Shown: positions 1 to 9,746 of the stretch, piece by piece | Numbering within the stretch: position 1 is the stretch's first letter | How the letters are laid out: the number at the start of each line of letters is the position of its first letter | From: Colias croceus | Lineage: Eukaryota; Arthropoda; Insecta; Lepidoptera; Pieridae | Assembly: GCF_905220415.1 (NCBI RefSeq) | Contig: NC_059543.1 | Coordinates: forward strand, 1,302,001 to 1,366,000 | Reading direction: 5' to 3' | Length of the DNA stretch: 64,000 nucleotides | Notes under the pieces: generated by a model | Seen by the model: only the letters and a program-made list of their open reading frames with translations | The model's database searches: none | Told to the model about the DNA's origin: nothing | Position numbers and translations under genes: made by a program

Positions 1-91
1 ATCATGTATTTTGTTGAAAGGACGTTTAAAATATGAAAACATATCAGTTTACACAAATCAAACTGTTTATAAAATATCTAGTAGAACAAAA

Positions 92-320
92 TCTATGTAC
101 TTATAATAGAATAGCTGAAGAGTTTGTTTGTTTAGTGATCTAGCGCGATCTCAGAAAATTCTTTCACTATTTGATAAATTCATTCATTATTAGATAGTCC
201 ATTTATCAAGGAAGGCTATAGGGCCTATAGCCTTGATGATAAACTATAGTATATGCCATAATAACATCACGCTAAGATCAATAGGAGCGAAGCAATGCGG
301 GTAAAACCGTAGGGTACAAA
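92..320 (+). mobile_element. HelA non-autonomous Helitron, degenerate copy
   Basis: Decayed copy of the HelA family. It keeps the order of HelA blocks: AGCTGAAGAGTTTGTTTG near the 5' end, a central block resembling TTTATCAAGGAAGGCTATAG, and a 3' GCGGGTAAAACCG hairpin. The terminal CTAG is lost (ends ACAAAT). It directly abuts the next copy at 321. No coding capacity. Confidence 0.7.
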
Positions 321-543
321 TCTATACTAATATTATAAAGCTGAAGAGTTTGTTTGTTTGATTGTATGTTTGTTTGATTGTTTGTTTGAAAGCGCTAATC
401 TCGGGAACTACTGGTCCGATTTGAAAACTTCTTTCGGTGTTAGATAGCCCGTTTATCGAGGAAGGCTATAGGCTATACATATATCATCACGCTAAGACCA
501 ACAGGAGTGGAGCCACGCGGGTGAAACCGCGCGGCACAGCTAG
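321..543 (+). mobile_element. HelA non-autonomous Helitron, well preserved
   Basis: Reference copy for HelA. It begins TCTATACTAATATTATAAAG right after an A and ends CAGCTAG right before a T, with a CGCGGGTGAAACCGCG hairpin about 10 bases upstream of CTAG. These are the diagnostic ends of Helitrons: 5' TC, 3' hairpin plus CTRR, A^T target, no target duplication. A GTTT-rich stretch lies near the 5' end. No Rep/helicase ORF, so it depends on an autonomous partner elsewhere. Confidence 0.85.
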
Positions 544-575
544 TTGTATATAATATGAGTTTGAAACACAGTTAA

Positions 576-759
576 CCTATACTAATATTATAAAGCTGAA
601 GTGTTTATTTATTTGAACGCGCTAATCGCCGGAACTATTGGTCTGATTTTAAAAATTCTTTCGGTACTAGATAGCCCATTTATCGAGGAAGGCTATAGGC
701 TATATCAATTATCATCACGCAATCAGAGAAATGCGGGTAAAACCGCGGGGAACAGCTAG
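576..759 (+). mobile_element. HelA non-autonomous Helitron
   Basis: Third HelA copy in a row in the same orientation. The 5' end has mutated from TCTATAC to CCTATAC. The 3' hairpin GCGGGTAAAACCGC and terminal CTAG followed by T are intact. Part of the block resembling ACCAACAGGAGCGGAGCC is deleted relative to the 321 copy. Confidence 0.8.
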
Positions 760-1233
760 TATATAATAATATACAGGGTGTCTCAAAATAAAGTTTATAT
801 TTTGTGGATGAATAAAAAAAAAAGTAAGCGGTGTATTGAAAAAACAGGAAATTATATATTATATACTATGGCGTCCACTCATATCATATAACTAGAATGA
901 AATTTCTAAGGATAATAGATTAATTATGATAATTAATTGCTAGGAAATATATTTACTAAGATACATTATATAACAGTTATATAACAGCTTAAACGTGCGA
1001 ATTGCTTGTGTGCCTCGTGTAACATTCTACACGTGGAGCGAGCTCGATACTGAGTTAATTATGATTCATTTGTACGTAAACACACGTGTATTGGCCTTTA
1101 CTTTAATTCAGGTAAAAGGTGACATACTTATTTAAAATGAATGAATGAATGAAAAAACCTTAATTTTACACCATAAATTATCTATTAAAAATTATCTTCT
1201 TAAATAGCAAAATACAGATGTACCTAGGAACTA
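760..1233. other. No gene; isolated transposon-end motif
   Basis: AT-rich sequence with no coding signal. A TACAGGGTGTCTC motif at 772 resembles the termini of the elements at 27227 and 57544, but I see no matching inverted end nearby. It may be a solo end of a TA-inserting DNA transposon. Confidence 0.3.
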
Positions 1234-1352
1234 TCTATACATATAATAAATCTGTAGAAGGGTCAATTCTGTACATTGAAAATATTGAAAAAATAAATAG
1301 CAGGGGGTGTTACTGGATCGATACCAAACCCAAATATGTGATTAAAAAAATT

Positions 1353-1389
<37 letters not shown>

Positions 1390-1717
1390 ATGTGAAGGCA
1401 TCACGTGAAAACTAGCGGTTCGATTTCGATGAAACTTGGTATAGTTATACCTTATTATCCTGGGCGTAAAATAGGATACTTTTTATCCTGGAAAAATACG
1501 TAGAAAAAAATTATCTTAATTTTTCAGTTTTATCCATAGACGTTGTTCCGTAGAACCGCGAACACACGTTGCGTATTATTATAGGCCTAGCCGTATTTGG
1601 GAATTGGGTCCAATAGATATTTATAAGATGTTATTGTCAGAGGTACTCAAAATGGATAAATAAACCATCCACGCGAAGACCGACATCCGCGCGGACGGAG
1701 TCGCGGGCGGAAGCTAG
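1234..1717 (+). mobile_element. HelD non-autonomous Helitron with TGTC microsatellite
   Basis: Starts TCTATACATATAATAAATC after A and ends CGGAAGCTAG before T. The 3' hairpin is CCGCGCGGACGGAGTCGCGG. At 484 bp it is about twice the HelA size. It shares long internal identity with the copies at 55834 and 56120, including the internal TGTC repeat and the block TTCGATGAAACTTGGTATA. The 65-codon open frame at its start is chance read-through, not a gene. Confidence 0.85.
1355..1389 (+). repeat. (TGTC)n microsatellite inside HelD
   Basis: About eight uninterrupted TGTC units. The other HelD copies hold about 9 and 17 units at the same internal position, so the tract belongs to the element and varies in length between copies. 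Confidence 0.9.
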
Positions 1718-1738
1718 TAATAAATAAATATTTCGGGA

Positions 1739-1850
1739 CAATTTTCACACACGGCACGATCTAATCCCATATTAAGCTTTTGCTTGTGTTATGGAATCCA
1801 GATGGCTGATAAACATAGATATATAATTTTAATATAAATATATTTAAGAC
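1739..1850 (-). mobile_element. SINE-2 3' fragment
   Basis: Matches the non-tRNA body of the SINE at 60652-60888 (shared blocks CACGGCAC, ATCTAATCCCATA/ATCTGATCCCATA and GCTTGTGTTATGGA). The tRNA-like head is missing, so it is a truncated copy on the minus strand. Confidence 0.65.
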
Positions 1851-2139
1851 TTAAAATATTATGTTGGTACTCTATAGTATGTATGTCCTATACCCTAAAG
1901 TAGTACTGTATTTTTGGCATTGCCCTAGATCCATCCTTATTTTAGTTTTTCAAATAAAACTTAGTTTTTAAGGTTACCTAATACAAAGCAAATCCAACAA
2001 ACAAACTTTAAAATCTGTTCAGCTGTTGTTGAGTTATCAGTTGTGTAACAACAATGATATTGAATTTATATTTTTTGTTTTTTTTATGGCATTCAAATGC
2101 TTTATAAATATAAATTTATAAAGAATAGAAAAAATTCGA

Positions 2140-2214
2140 TCACGAGGCGGGACTCGAACCCGCATCCTTCGCGCCATTCCGGGGCGGATGCCTAACCAAC
2201 TCAGCCACTCGTGA
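2140..2214 (-). tRNA. tRNA-like core, copy 1 (SINE head or tRNA pseudogene)
   Basis: On the minus strand the 75-nt core has a perfect 7-bp acceptor stem (TCACGAG / CTCGTGA), an A-box-like TGGCTGAGTTGG, and a perfect T-arm GCGGG-TTCGAGT-CCCGC containing the B-box. The anticodon arm is abnormal: a CGCC/GGCG stem is possible, but the loop lacks the usual T at position 33 and the variable region is about 3 nt too long. I therefore do not assign an amino acid. A functional isoacceptor is not excluded, but a tRNA-derived element is more likely because the flanks are repeated and palindromic. Confidence 0.55.
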
Positions 2215-2450
2215 CCCGCCTGAGCAATCGAATTTATTCTATTCTTTCAGTTTTTATGTGTCTTAAGGGACACACCGCGTGCCATCTATTGAGATGATTT
2301 AACAACCATCTCAACCAATATGAAGCACTTTTCAGTGAATACAATATTGTAACGATGGAACACGACCTTTTCTTGAATTTATATTTTTTGGTTTTTATGG
2401 CATTCAAATGCTTTATAAATATAAATTTATAAAGAATAGAAAAAATTCGA

Positions 2451-2525
2451 TCACGAGGCGGGACTCGAACCCGCATCCTTCGCGCCATTCCGGGGCGGAT
2501 GCCTAACCAACTCAGCCACTCATGA
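2451..2525 (-). tRNA. tRNA-like core, copy 2
   Basis: Nearly identical to the core at 2140. One acceptor-stem base differs (TCATGAG instead of TCACGAG), turning one pair into a wobble. The internal A-box and B-box motifs are intact. Same caveat about the aberrant anticodon arm. Confidence 0.55.
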
Positions 2526-2568
2526 CCCGCCTGAACAATCGAATTTATTCTATTCTTTCAGTTTTTAT

Positions 2569-2624
2569 GTGTCTTAAGGGACACACCGCGCAATAGATGG
2601 CGCGCGGTGTGTCCCTTAAGACAC
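2569..2624. repeat. Perfect 23-bp hairpin next to the tRNA-like duplication
   Basis: Left arm 2569-2591 (GTGTCTTAAGGGACACACC...) and right arm 2602-2624 are exact reverse complements around a 10-base loop, AATAGATGGC. The left arm is the end of repeat unit 2, so the hairpin implies a third, inverted unit end beside it. Confidence 0.9.
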
Positions 2625-3599
2625 TATCTTTATAAATTTATACGTATTTTTTATTAAATATTTTTTATTGTTTATAAAAAATATAGGCATCTTCTGTGTA
2701 TCAAAACTATCAGTCAAATAAATTTCATTTGGTTATAAAAATTTTAAAGGTGATGAAAAAAAAAATTGGTTGACTGTAAAGTCGGTATACGGGCGAAAGT
2801 TTTACGTGACAACGACTTTTTATGTCTGTCTCTCTCGCTCTTAGGCGGGCTAACCATGCCCGAGTGGAAGGGACGCGTGCCTCTCACTTGCTCTCATTGT
2901 GAGCGCATAACGTGAGCGGAGCGTAACGCAGTTTCTTGAAGTGTCACCCGGCAAACCAATTTATAAGACGTTGTCACGTCAAAAAACGAAGTTAATTTAA
3001 TTTAAAAATAGTGTGTCTTGTTATTTAGATTTCTATGAAAAATAGCCATGACCACTTTTATAAAAAAGCATAAGCATAAGGCATATTTGTTTATAAAAAA
3101 ATGTTTAATAAAAAATACGTCTCATCTGGTTATCAGATCGGTGAAGGACGATCTCCCACGGGCTCTTAGACCATAATATGTATAAACCCATAGAGTAAAA
3201 GCTCTATACACATAGAGATTTAACTAAACAAGTATATAATAATAACACAACAACATTGTAGCAAATATTTCTAATTAGATAACATAATTATCCCGTAAAG
3301 ATTAATTAATGATGACAATTACGCGACCACGATAATAATTTAATAACTATTACCAACAAATAAATGGAATATATCTGAAATCGATATTAACGGTTCGTTC
3401 GGAAATTACTGTGTATTTTAATCTCATAATTAACACTGAAAATGCATATTTAAAGAGACAATTTTATCTGTATGTTTATGTTAATATTGTTATTTGTAAT
3501 ATTTGTTGCTTATTTTTATATTACGATTGTTGAATTGCATTAAATATTTTAGTTTAAATAAGTAATAGGGTGAATGTTTTTAAGTGTAGCGTTACGTAT
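2625..3599. other. No gene; one GC-rich patch
   Basis: Mostly AT-rich. From 2770 to 2970 there is a GC-richer patch (GTCGGTATACGGGCGAAAG ... GGCGGGCTAACCATGCCC ... GTGTCACCCGGCAAACC). It looks unlike its surroundings and is probably an old repeat, but I cannot name it. No convincing reading frame. Confidence 0.3.
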
Positions 3600-4401
3600 T
3601 TTTAGATATTTAAAATGTCAATAGATTTGCTGCATCTTCTGTACACTATTCTATTTAGCCCTAAGGCACCGCAATACTTAAAGGAAAACTTTGAGTATTT
3701 AAGCTCTAGCAATTCCCTCTCTCTTCGTTCTTCCAACCTGTTATTACTATGCACTCCTATCCACCATTCCAATTTTTTCAACAACTCTTTTACTGTCCGT
3801 GCTATCCAACTATGGAACGCTTTACCTGAGAGTATTAGACGCGCTAAAACGCTCTCCTCTTTTAAATCACTGCTAAAAGATCACTACCTTTCCTTACTGT
3901 AGCTTTTTCCCTACCTTTCTGTTTCTGCTTGCTGACATCTGTAACCGTAACCATTGTTTTTGAATGTCTTATCATCTGTGTACTATGGCTTGTGTATAGT
4001 ATGTATTTTGTAATATGTATGTGTATGTTTATATGTATTTGTATTTTATGTATGTATGTACAATATGTATTTTAGTAATATTTTTAGTATGTACATATTT
4101 TTGAAGTATATATGTAATATTTAGTTTATATTAGTATGTGACATGTGTGTATATGTGTCTATTTTATATTATTTGCAATGAATTGTTATGTGTAATTGTA
4201 ATTATAGTCATTTATTTTGCGCTATCCCACGACCTTCTTACATTTCCTTTCCTACCAGGTTGCCTGGTAGAGATTGCTGTTCAGCAATAAGGCCGCCTTT
4301 TGTACAAATGATGCCTTTTTGTGATTTTGTTCGTTTTTCTGCTTTGTCCATTCATGTTTGTACAATGAAGTATAATAAATAAAATAAATAAATAAATAAA
4401 A
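3600..4401 (+). mobile_element. 5'-truncated LINE (Jockey/CR1-like), 3' end
   Basis: Holds the C-terminal end of a non-LTR retrotransposon ORF (3615-3902), then about 470 bp of 3' UTR, then an AATAAA/AAATA repeat tail at 4372-4401. The UTR contains GTTGCCTGGTAGAGATTGCT followed by AATAAGGCCGCC, a block common near the 3' end of lepidopteran LINEs. The fragment at 34588 has a related block (GGTTGTCTGGAAGAAATCGC). Target duplications were not found. Confidence 0.75.
3615..3902 (+). pseudogene. LINE reverse-transcriptase ORF, C-terminal remnant
   Basis: A 95-codon frame ends at a TAG at 3900-3902. Its second half carries FTVRAIQLWNALPESIRR followed by FKSLLKDHYLS. This matches the F-x-V-R-x-x-x-L-W-N-x-L-P pattern found at the C-terminus of Jockey/CR1-type ORF2 proteins, downstream of the polymerase domain. 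The polymerase and endonuclease domains are absent, consistent with 5' truncation at insertion. The ATG is internal to the original ORF and is not a real start. Not functional. Confidence 0.75.
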
Positions 4402-4664
4402 TGATGTAAGAAGGGTCTTTCGAAATCTATAAATTTCTAGATAATTTTTAAACACCAAGCTCACGAAATTATAAAACCTGCTTTGTCATGACCTCACGAA
4501 ATTGATAGCCTTTATTGCAAATTCTGAAAAGTGTTTCTACAGTAAAGCCGGTAAACATTAAACGAATCTGTTCGTACAATAAGTAACAATTTTATATGCA
4601 TTTATAATTATTTTTCCAATCATATCATATCATAGTATCATATAATCTTGTAAGAGTATATATT

Positions 4665-4719
<55 letters not shown>

Positions 4720-5298
4720 TTTGTCTCATCACAACATTAGGTAAATAGATACATTGCTTGCAAATACATAGTGAGTGAGCTTATCAACTAGTATTGTGAG
4801 AGACTGGTGCCTGAAATAGGTTATGCCAATGCTTAGATTTTATTTGAAGATAATAATATCTAAGGCTTTTATTGCATTTAAAATAAAATAATACAATATC
4901 TCATATTATAAATAAATAAATAAATAAATAAATTATACCTACATACAAAAATAAACCAACATCCAAAAATTTTAAACAACGCAATAATTAGGATAACATC
5001 AAATTGGGATCATTTGAATAGCTATAATATAACATGTGAATTACATGCTGAAATCGCAATTCACAATCCCAGTTTCACAGATCGCAACAAACTTTGTTTA
5101 TAATAAACAGAGACGTGGAAAATTATTCTCTAACTTTGTGTACAATTTATGGAATGTTCACCGCAGAATTTCTAAATGAATGGCCCGCTTGGGTTGGTTA
5201 TAATTTTACTTGATTCGCTTCAGTTATCGAATGAGTACTTTTTGTGTCGCGTTTATTTTGTATTTAGTTAATGATATGGATTAATGTTTTATTTGTTA
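4402..5298. other. No gene; ATTT microsatellite and AT-rich sequence
   Basis: A (TTTA)n tract at 4662-4722, about 14 units, may be the tail of a minus-strand retroposon because unique-looking sequence follows it (TGTCTCATCACAACATTAGG). A second AATA tract lies near 4908-4930. No coding signal. Confidence 0.45.
4662..4722. repeat. (TTTA)n microsatellite
   Basis: About 14 consecutive TTTA units, one of the longest pure simple repeats in the window. Confidence 0.9.
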
Positions 5299-5447
5299 CT
5301 AGCTTACTGCCCGCAGCTTCGCCCGCTTTGTCTAAAACCTAATAAATTATAATATACTAAAATCTTCCTCTTGAATCACTCTATCTATAAAAAAAAACAC
5401 ACTAAAATCCGTTAAGTATACAACGGGACATAGGGACTATGTAGTGA
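5299..5447 (-). mobile_element. HelC non-autonomous Helitron
   Basis: Read on the minus strand it starts TCACTACATAGTCCC and ends AGTAAGCTAG before T. It is a shortened HelC compared with the 6963 copy: the GTATAAAACAAAGTCGC block is deleted. Its 5' end directly touches the CTAG end of the next Helitron. Confidence 0.75.
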
Positions 5448-5637
5448 CTAGCTGTGCCGCGTGGTTTTATCTGCAGATGAACCCGCGGATAAAATCAAGT
5501 ATTCCTATAGCTCGATGTGTTATTTTAATGTATTAGCTATATTACTGCAATGTTACATAGAAATCTGTCTAGTAGTTTTTTCGTGAAAGAGTATCATATA
5601 TGCATTAGAAACTTTCGCATTTATAATATTAGTTGGA
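5448..5637 (-). mobile_element. Chimeric Helitron: HelB-like 5' half, HelA-like 3' end
   Basis: On the minus strand it begins TCCAACTAATATTATAAATG with GCGAAAGTTTC (HelB/HelK type) but ends GGCACAGCTAG with a degraded HelA-type hairpin. Its CTAG is contiguous with the HelC 5' end at 5447. The middle is diverged from both families. Confidence 0.55.
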
Positions 5638-6005
5638 CTACGTCGCCCGGGCTCTATCCTATTAATTTTATGTTTTAAAAAGATTAATTAGTATACCCGT
5701 ACCTAACAGAATATATCTTAAAATATGAGAATTTTTAACATATTACCCAAGTCGATAAGACCACTTTTTAAGTTGAACTAGCGTCGTGCCTCCGGCTTCA
5801 AGTGTGTAAGTATTTCATGTCATTTCATACATAGCAGCCTAGCAAGCATGTACTAGTACATATTTCCGTACTCTATTTCAGTCGACTAGTGAATTTCTGT
5901 GACAAACGACTGACTACGACTTCATCTATAAATTTTATTGAAATTGAATCAGTGCTTAATTTATTAAATCTAATAATTAGTAAAATAAATTTATTAATAA
6001 TGTTA

Positions 6006-6251
6006 CTATCTTTCCGCCCGCGGCTTCGCCCGCGTTTTCAAAGAAAAACCCGCATAGTTTCCGTGGAATTTCCGAAATAGAACCTATCGTATGTGCTAAT
6101 CCAAGTTATCCTCTATATCTGTGCTAAATTTAATTGTAATCGGTTCAGTGGTATTTGCGTTGAAACGGTAACAAATATACATACATAATGACATAACACA
6201 TACACATATTATACATACATCCATACTCACAAATTTTCGCATTTATAATAA
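6006..6251 (-). mobile_element. HelK Helitron, terminus mutated
   Basis: Minus-strand HelK copy. The GCGGGCGAAGCCGCGGGCGG hairpin is intact, but the terminal CTAG has become ATAG (CTAT on the plus strand). Internal blocks resembling CCACGGAAAC and AACCGATTACAATTAAATTT match 24116 and 37281. The 5' end is eroded near 6251. Confidence 0.7.
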
Positions 6252-6283
6252 TTATATGAAATATTAGTATTAAAAAAATATAG

Positions 6284-6372
6284 TTTAATAACTCAGGCAA
6301 CGGAACCACAGACACAATAGAAAATCTATTGTGTCTGGGACCGATCGGGCCGCTTGGGGCTCAATGGGTTAA
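6284..6372 (+). repeat. Palindrome-centred short repeat (copy 1)
   Basis: Contains the hairpin GACACAATAG-AAAAT-CTATTGTGTC and then GACCGATCGGGCCGCTTG, and ends GGCTCAATGGGTTAA. An inverted copy lies at 30926-31029. The ends of the two copies suggest imperfect inverted termini (TTAACCCATTGAGC / AACCTTATTGAAC), so it may be a small MITE. Confidence 0.6.
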
Positions 6373-6962
6373 AGAAGAATAAGGCTAGGATAACATTTTC
6401 AACAAGTTACAAAAATAAATATCCATAATGCAGTTATGAACATCGTTTCACTCCAATATTCCTGAAAGGAAACTTAATCTAAGTTCGTAACAAGATTGTT
6501 AAAAACATGTTTTATTTATTTCACCATTATTGAGTTGTCTTTGTTCCAGATAAACTTGTTGGTTCAGCTTTGCAGTTTCATTGATTATGAATTCTTTAGC
6601 GCTTGAAGTTTCTTTGAGATATATTGACTATTTATTACGGGAATACAGAGGTCTTTTGTGTAGTTAGTTAGGAAATGTTTGTTGAAGCTGTATAAAATTT
6701 AAAGATGGTTTGAATTGTCAAAATAATAGCCTTTTTATTCAGTGGACTGTGGATATGGAAGGAAAATCAACTTTTAATAAATCAAAACCTAAATTAATAA
6801 GTGTTTGTTTTATTTTAGATAATCAGAAACAGTTGAACAGATTTAATATAAATTTTATAAGTAGATAGCTGCGTATTGAAAACTGTGGTTATCTTATGCA
6901 AAAATGTCCAAGTTGAAGAGAAATTCCCACCTGTTATGAGGCTATTAATTGATTTCACAGAA
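6373..6962. other. No recognisable feature
   Basis: AT-rich, with no repeat family or coding frame that I recognise. Confidence 0.4.
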
Positions 6963-7150
6963 TCACTACATAGTATAAAAACAAGTCGCTTTCTCTGTCC
7001 CTATGTCCCTATGTATGCTTAAATCTTTAAAACTACGCAACGGATTTTGATGTGTTTTTTTTAATAGATAGAATGGTTCTAGAGGAAGGTTTTAGTATAT
7101 AATTTATTAGGTTTTAGACAAAGCGGGCGAAGCCGCGGGCAGAAAACTAG
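6963..7150 (+). mobile_element. HelC non-autonomous Helitron, well preserved
   Basis: Starts TCACTACATAGTATAAAAAC after A and ends CAGAAAACTAG before T, with the hairpin GCGGGCGAAGCCGCGGGC. Internal blocks GTCCCTATGTCCCTATG and AAACTACGCAACGGATTTTG define HelC and recur at 12290, 63138 and, degraded, 9617. Confidence 0.85.
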
Positions 7151-8519
7151 TCGCATACAAACAAATATTTAAATTATACTTAGTACATAATATTTAATTC
7201 AATTTATAGTAATGTTATTCTTACATTTGTATGAATATACAAATAAATACCAAACAGTAAGTGTACTCTATCAAAAAGGAATCTACTAAGTGATTTAAAG
7301 GGTTAAGGTTAACCCTTTTACTCTGATTTTCAATATACCTGAAATCCGGGTTTCATGGAATTAGTCCGAAATATAATATTGGAAAATGGTATACAAAATC
7401 AATCCACTTTGCTTCACTAGTTTCGTTTATTTTTAACAAACATATTTCGTTTTCAAAAATAATGATAAACCATTATTTTCGGCTTTTCTTTGCAAATATT
7501 CATAAGCTGGTTTATTTCTTACCAACTAGCGACTAAGGTGAAGCTTGTTTTTCACTCTAATTTTTCTAAGTTGTAACAAACAGATAATTTTTTTAATTGA
7601 TTGCCTTTTTTTTCACTTTTCTCTGCAATTTTGCCTTTGGAATTAATGCTGTTTTCTTTAATTCAACGAGTGATTGCTGTGGAAGGTCCATCGAAAGACA
7701 CAGCGTCAAACAAGTCTTGAAAAGATTTCTACAGAATTAGATATAGACAAAAAAATACTTTTCTATTTTTACAATCAGGTACCTAGTGATGCAATCAAAT
7801 GCCTGGCTATGCTACCTTTTTGTACATAACATAGCCAGGCTATTTTGTCTTCAAAATATTTCTTGAAACTTTTAACGCTATAAAAACAAAAAAAGTTGCT
7901 CCATTAAAAGACAATTTTCGCTTTATAGGTAACGTAGCTATTATAGAACGGTTTTTGTCATCCGAGCTCCATCGCAAATAACAATATTCTCCTTTGAACG
8001 TAAAATGGTGCAATCGGTTTTTATTTTTGTCAATTTTTGCCCATTTTTAATGCATAGTGCGAAACGCGTTAAAACGCAATATTCCATTTTTCAAACATGC
8101 ATTCATAGTGGCGCGTGATGAAAATAATTTATTTGTTGAAGTGAATAATATCGTTATTTTCGGCATTAAATAGAGATAACAAAATTTGGATCATGGTAGT
8201 ACGCCTTAACTGCACTTGGTAATCCAAGATAAATCGGTAATCATTATTAGAAAACAAAAACAAAGAAACATACTTGGGAAAATAAATTATATCCAACATG
8301 TATCCAACGTCATTTTCACAATAATTTTAAAATCTATTCATCCTCTTATGTCTAAATCTATCAAGCCATTTATGTTATAAAGTGTGCGAATTATACAAAC
8401 ACTTGAAAAAACACTAGGTACGTATTACTTCTAGTTGAAATGGGTAAAACTAGGAGAGCAAAGGCAGATATAAAGATTATTAAGGTTGCAAGGTATTTGT
8501 AGTGTAATTTGGAACACAA
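7151..8519. other. No gene; two short hairpins
   Basis: AT-rich. A palindrome AAAGGGTTAAGGTTAACCCTTT sits near 7299-7320. A hairpin with 11-bp arms GCCTGGCTATG (7801-7811) and CATAGCCAGGC (7830-7840) encloses 18 bases. Neither has an identifiable role. No coding frame. Confidence 0.5.
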
Positions 8520-8715
8520 TCTATACTAATATTATAAAGCTGAAGAGTTTGTTCGTTTGTTTGAACGCGCTAATCTCGGAAACTACTAGTCCGATTTGAA
8601 AAATTTTTTTGGTGTTGGATAGCCCATTAATCGAGGAAAGCTATAGGCTTGAATATCATCACGGTAAGACCACCAGAAGCTGAGCCACGCGGGTGAAACC
8701 GCGGAGCGCAGCTAG
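8520..8715 (+). mobile_element. HelA non-autonomous Helitron
   Basis: Ends TCTATACTAATATTATAAAG (after A) and GAGCGCAGCTAG (before T). Hairpin CGCGGGTGAAACCGCG. The central block reads TTTTTTTGGTGTTGGATAGCCC, slightly diverged from the consensus. Confidence 0.85.
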
Positions 8716-9218
8716 TAATTTGTAAAAATAAGATAACAATATTATAATCTAAAGACTTTCATATTAAAATTATTCAGTATCACACAAGACTACCCACATA
8801 GAATCTTTTATTTAAGAATCTTAAAAAGGAAATGAAAATAAAACCGCCATCCTTGCAATTTAGTTAATAACACGGGAGTATCTTATTACGTTCACACAAG
8901 TATTAATTAAACTAGAGAAAAAGTTTATTATGAAGCGTAAAATGCGTAACTCTGAATGAGTTGTGTTAGGAAAAAGTTACATTATTTATTTATCTTATCC
9001 TATATTTGTTATTTGTTTAAACTTCTTATATTCTCGTGTAAGAATAATAAATTGAATAACTGAAAGCACTTATTAATTTCCAACATAGGCACTATTTACT
9101 ACTAGAAACCACGCTTTACTTCGCTTTAAGCGTAAACGTATCATAACGAAAAAAACCAAGGACAGATTAGGTACCTACTAACAAAATTATTCATATATAA
9201 CTAAATATCATTCATTAA
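8716..9218. other. No recognisable feature
   Basis: AT-rich intergenic-type sequence without recognised repeats or reading frames. Confidence 0.4.
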
Positions 9219-9363
9219 GTGGGTCAAACAGAGCGAGCAGCCTCGCAAAGCATTTTCCTCGCGAACCAGCTCCGTCTGTATGGATTTAGTTTGGGTGAGC
9301 AAAATCACGGGACACACGCTTTCCCAATTGCCTCGCGAGGCTGCTCGCTCTATGAAGACCCAC
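9219..9363. mobile_element. 145-bp MITE with GC-rich inverted ends
   Basis: Left end GTGGGTC...AGAGCGAGCAGCCTCGC and right end GCGAGGCTGCTCGCTCT...GACCCAC are inverted repeats, with a small mismatch zone between the two conserved blocks. Non-coding. A right-end-like fragment recurs near 13203-13237 (CTCGCGAGGCTGCTCGTCC). The superfamily is not clear from the flanks. Confidence 0.65.
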
Positions 9364-9616
9364 CTATTTACTTTTTACTCTTGTGAATAAAGCATTTAAA
9401 ACAAACGATGACAATTCCTAAATAATATGTATTGTAAAAAAAATTCCACTTCCACGATTAATGCGACTCGCAGTGAAATATACAGGCCAGTTAACAAACA
9501 AATCTATTATATTGAAAACCAGCTGTTGCCGATGACGTGTGTGTAGTTTGACTTTTGTCCTAACATTTTTATTTATTATCTGTATCTCTATATCGTCCAT
9601 TTATTTTGTTATTGGA

Positions 9617-9744
9617 CTAGCTTTTCACTCAGCTTCACCTGTTCGTCCAAGAATCGACAGATTTTGTACTAGAACCTTCTTGAACCGCTCTACCTATTGA
9701 AAAATTCGCATCAGAATCCGTTGTGTAGATTTAAAGATGTAAGC
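9617..9744 (-). mobile_element. HelC Helitron, degraded and 5'-truncated
   Basis: The minus-strand terminal CTAG lies at 9617-9620. HelC blocks are recognisable on the plus strand as AACCTTCTTGAACCGCTCTA and CATCAGAATCCGTTGTGTAG. It is cut off where the next element begins. Confidence 0.55.
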
Positions 9745-9746
9745 AC

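Larger units (their letters stand above)
2060..2594 (-). repeat. Direct duplication of a tRNA-like palindromic unit (313-bp period)
   Basis: Two direct copies start at 2060 and 2373 with TTGAATTTATATTTTTTG. Each contains ATAAATATAAATTTATAAAG, a tRNA-like core, and then TTTCAGTTTTTATGTGTC and CTTAAGGGACACACCGCG. The first unit is followed by extra sequence (CCATCTATTGAGATGATT) that recurs in diverged form at 26576. The copies differ by few substitutions, so the duplication is fairly recent, or both are copies of one element. Confidence 0.7.

Noticed and set aside
1355..1389. CRISPR-like or regulatory tandem repeat
   Set aside because: Simple TGTC microsatellite inside a Helitron; no spacer structure anywhere in the window resembles a CRISPR array.
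2234..2488. 84-codon minus-strand open frame containing VRVPPRD
   Set aside because: The residues come from reading through the tRNA-like B-box of the repeat unit; this string is a usual artefact of tRNA-like sequences, not a gene.
3602..3784. Minus-strand open frame over the LINE remnant
   Set aside because: Antisense shadow of the reverse-transcriptase C-terminal frame at 3615-3902.
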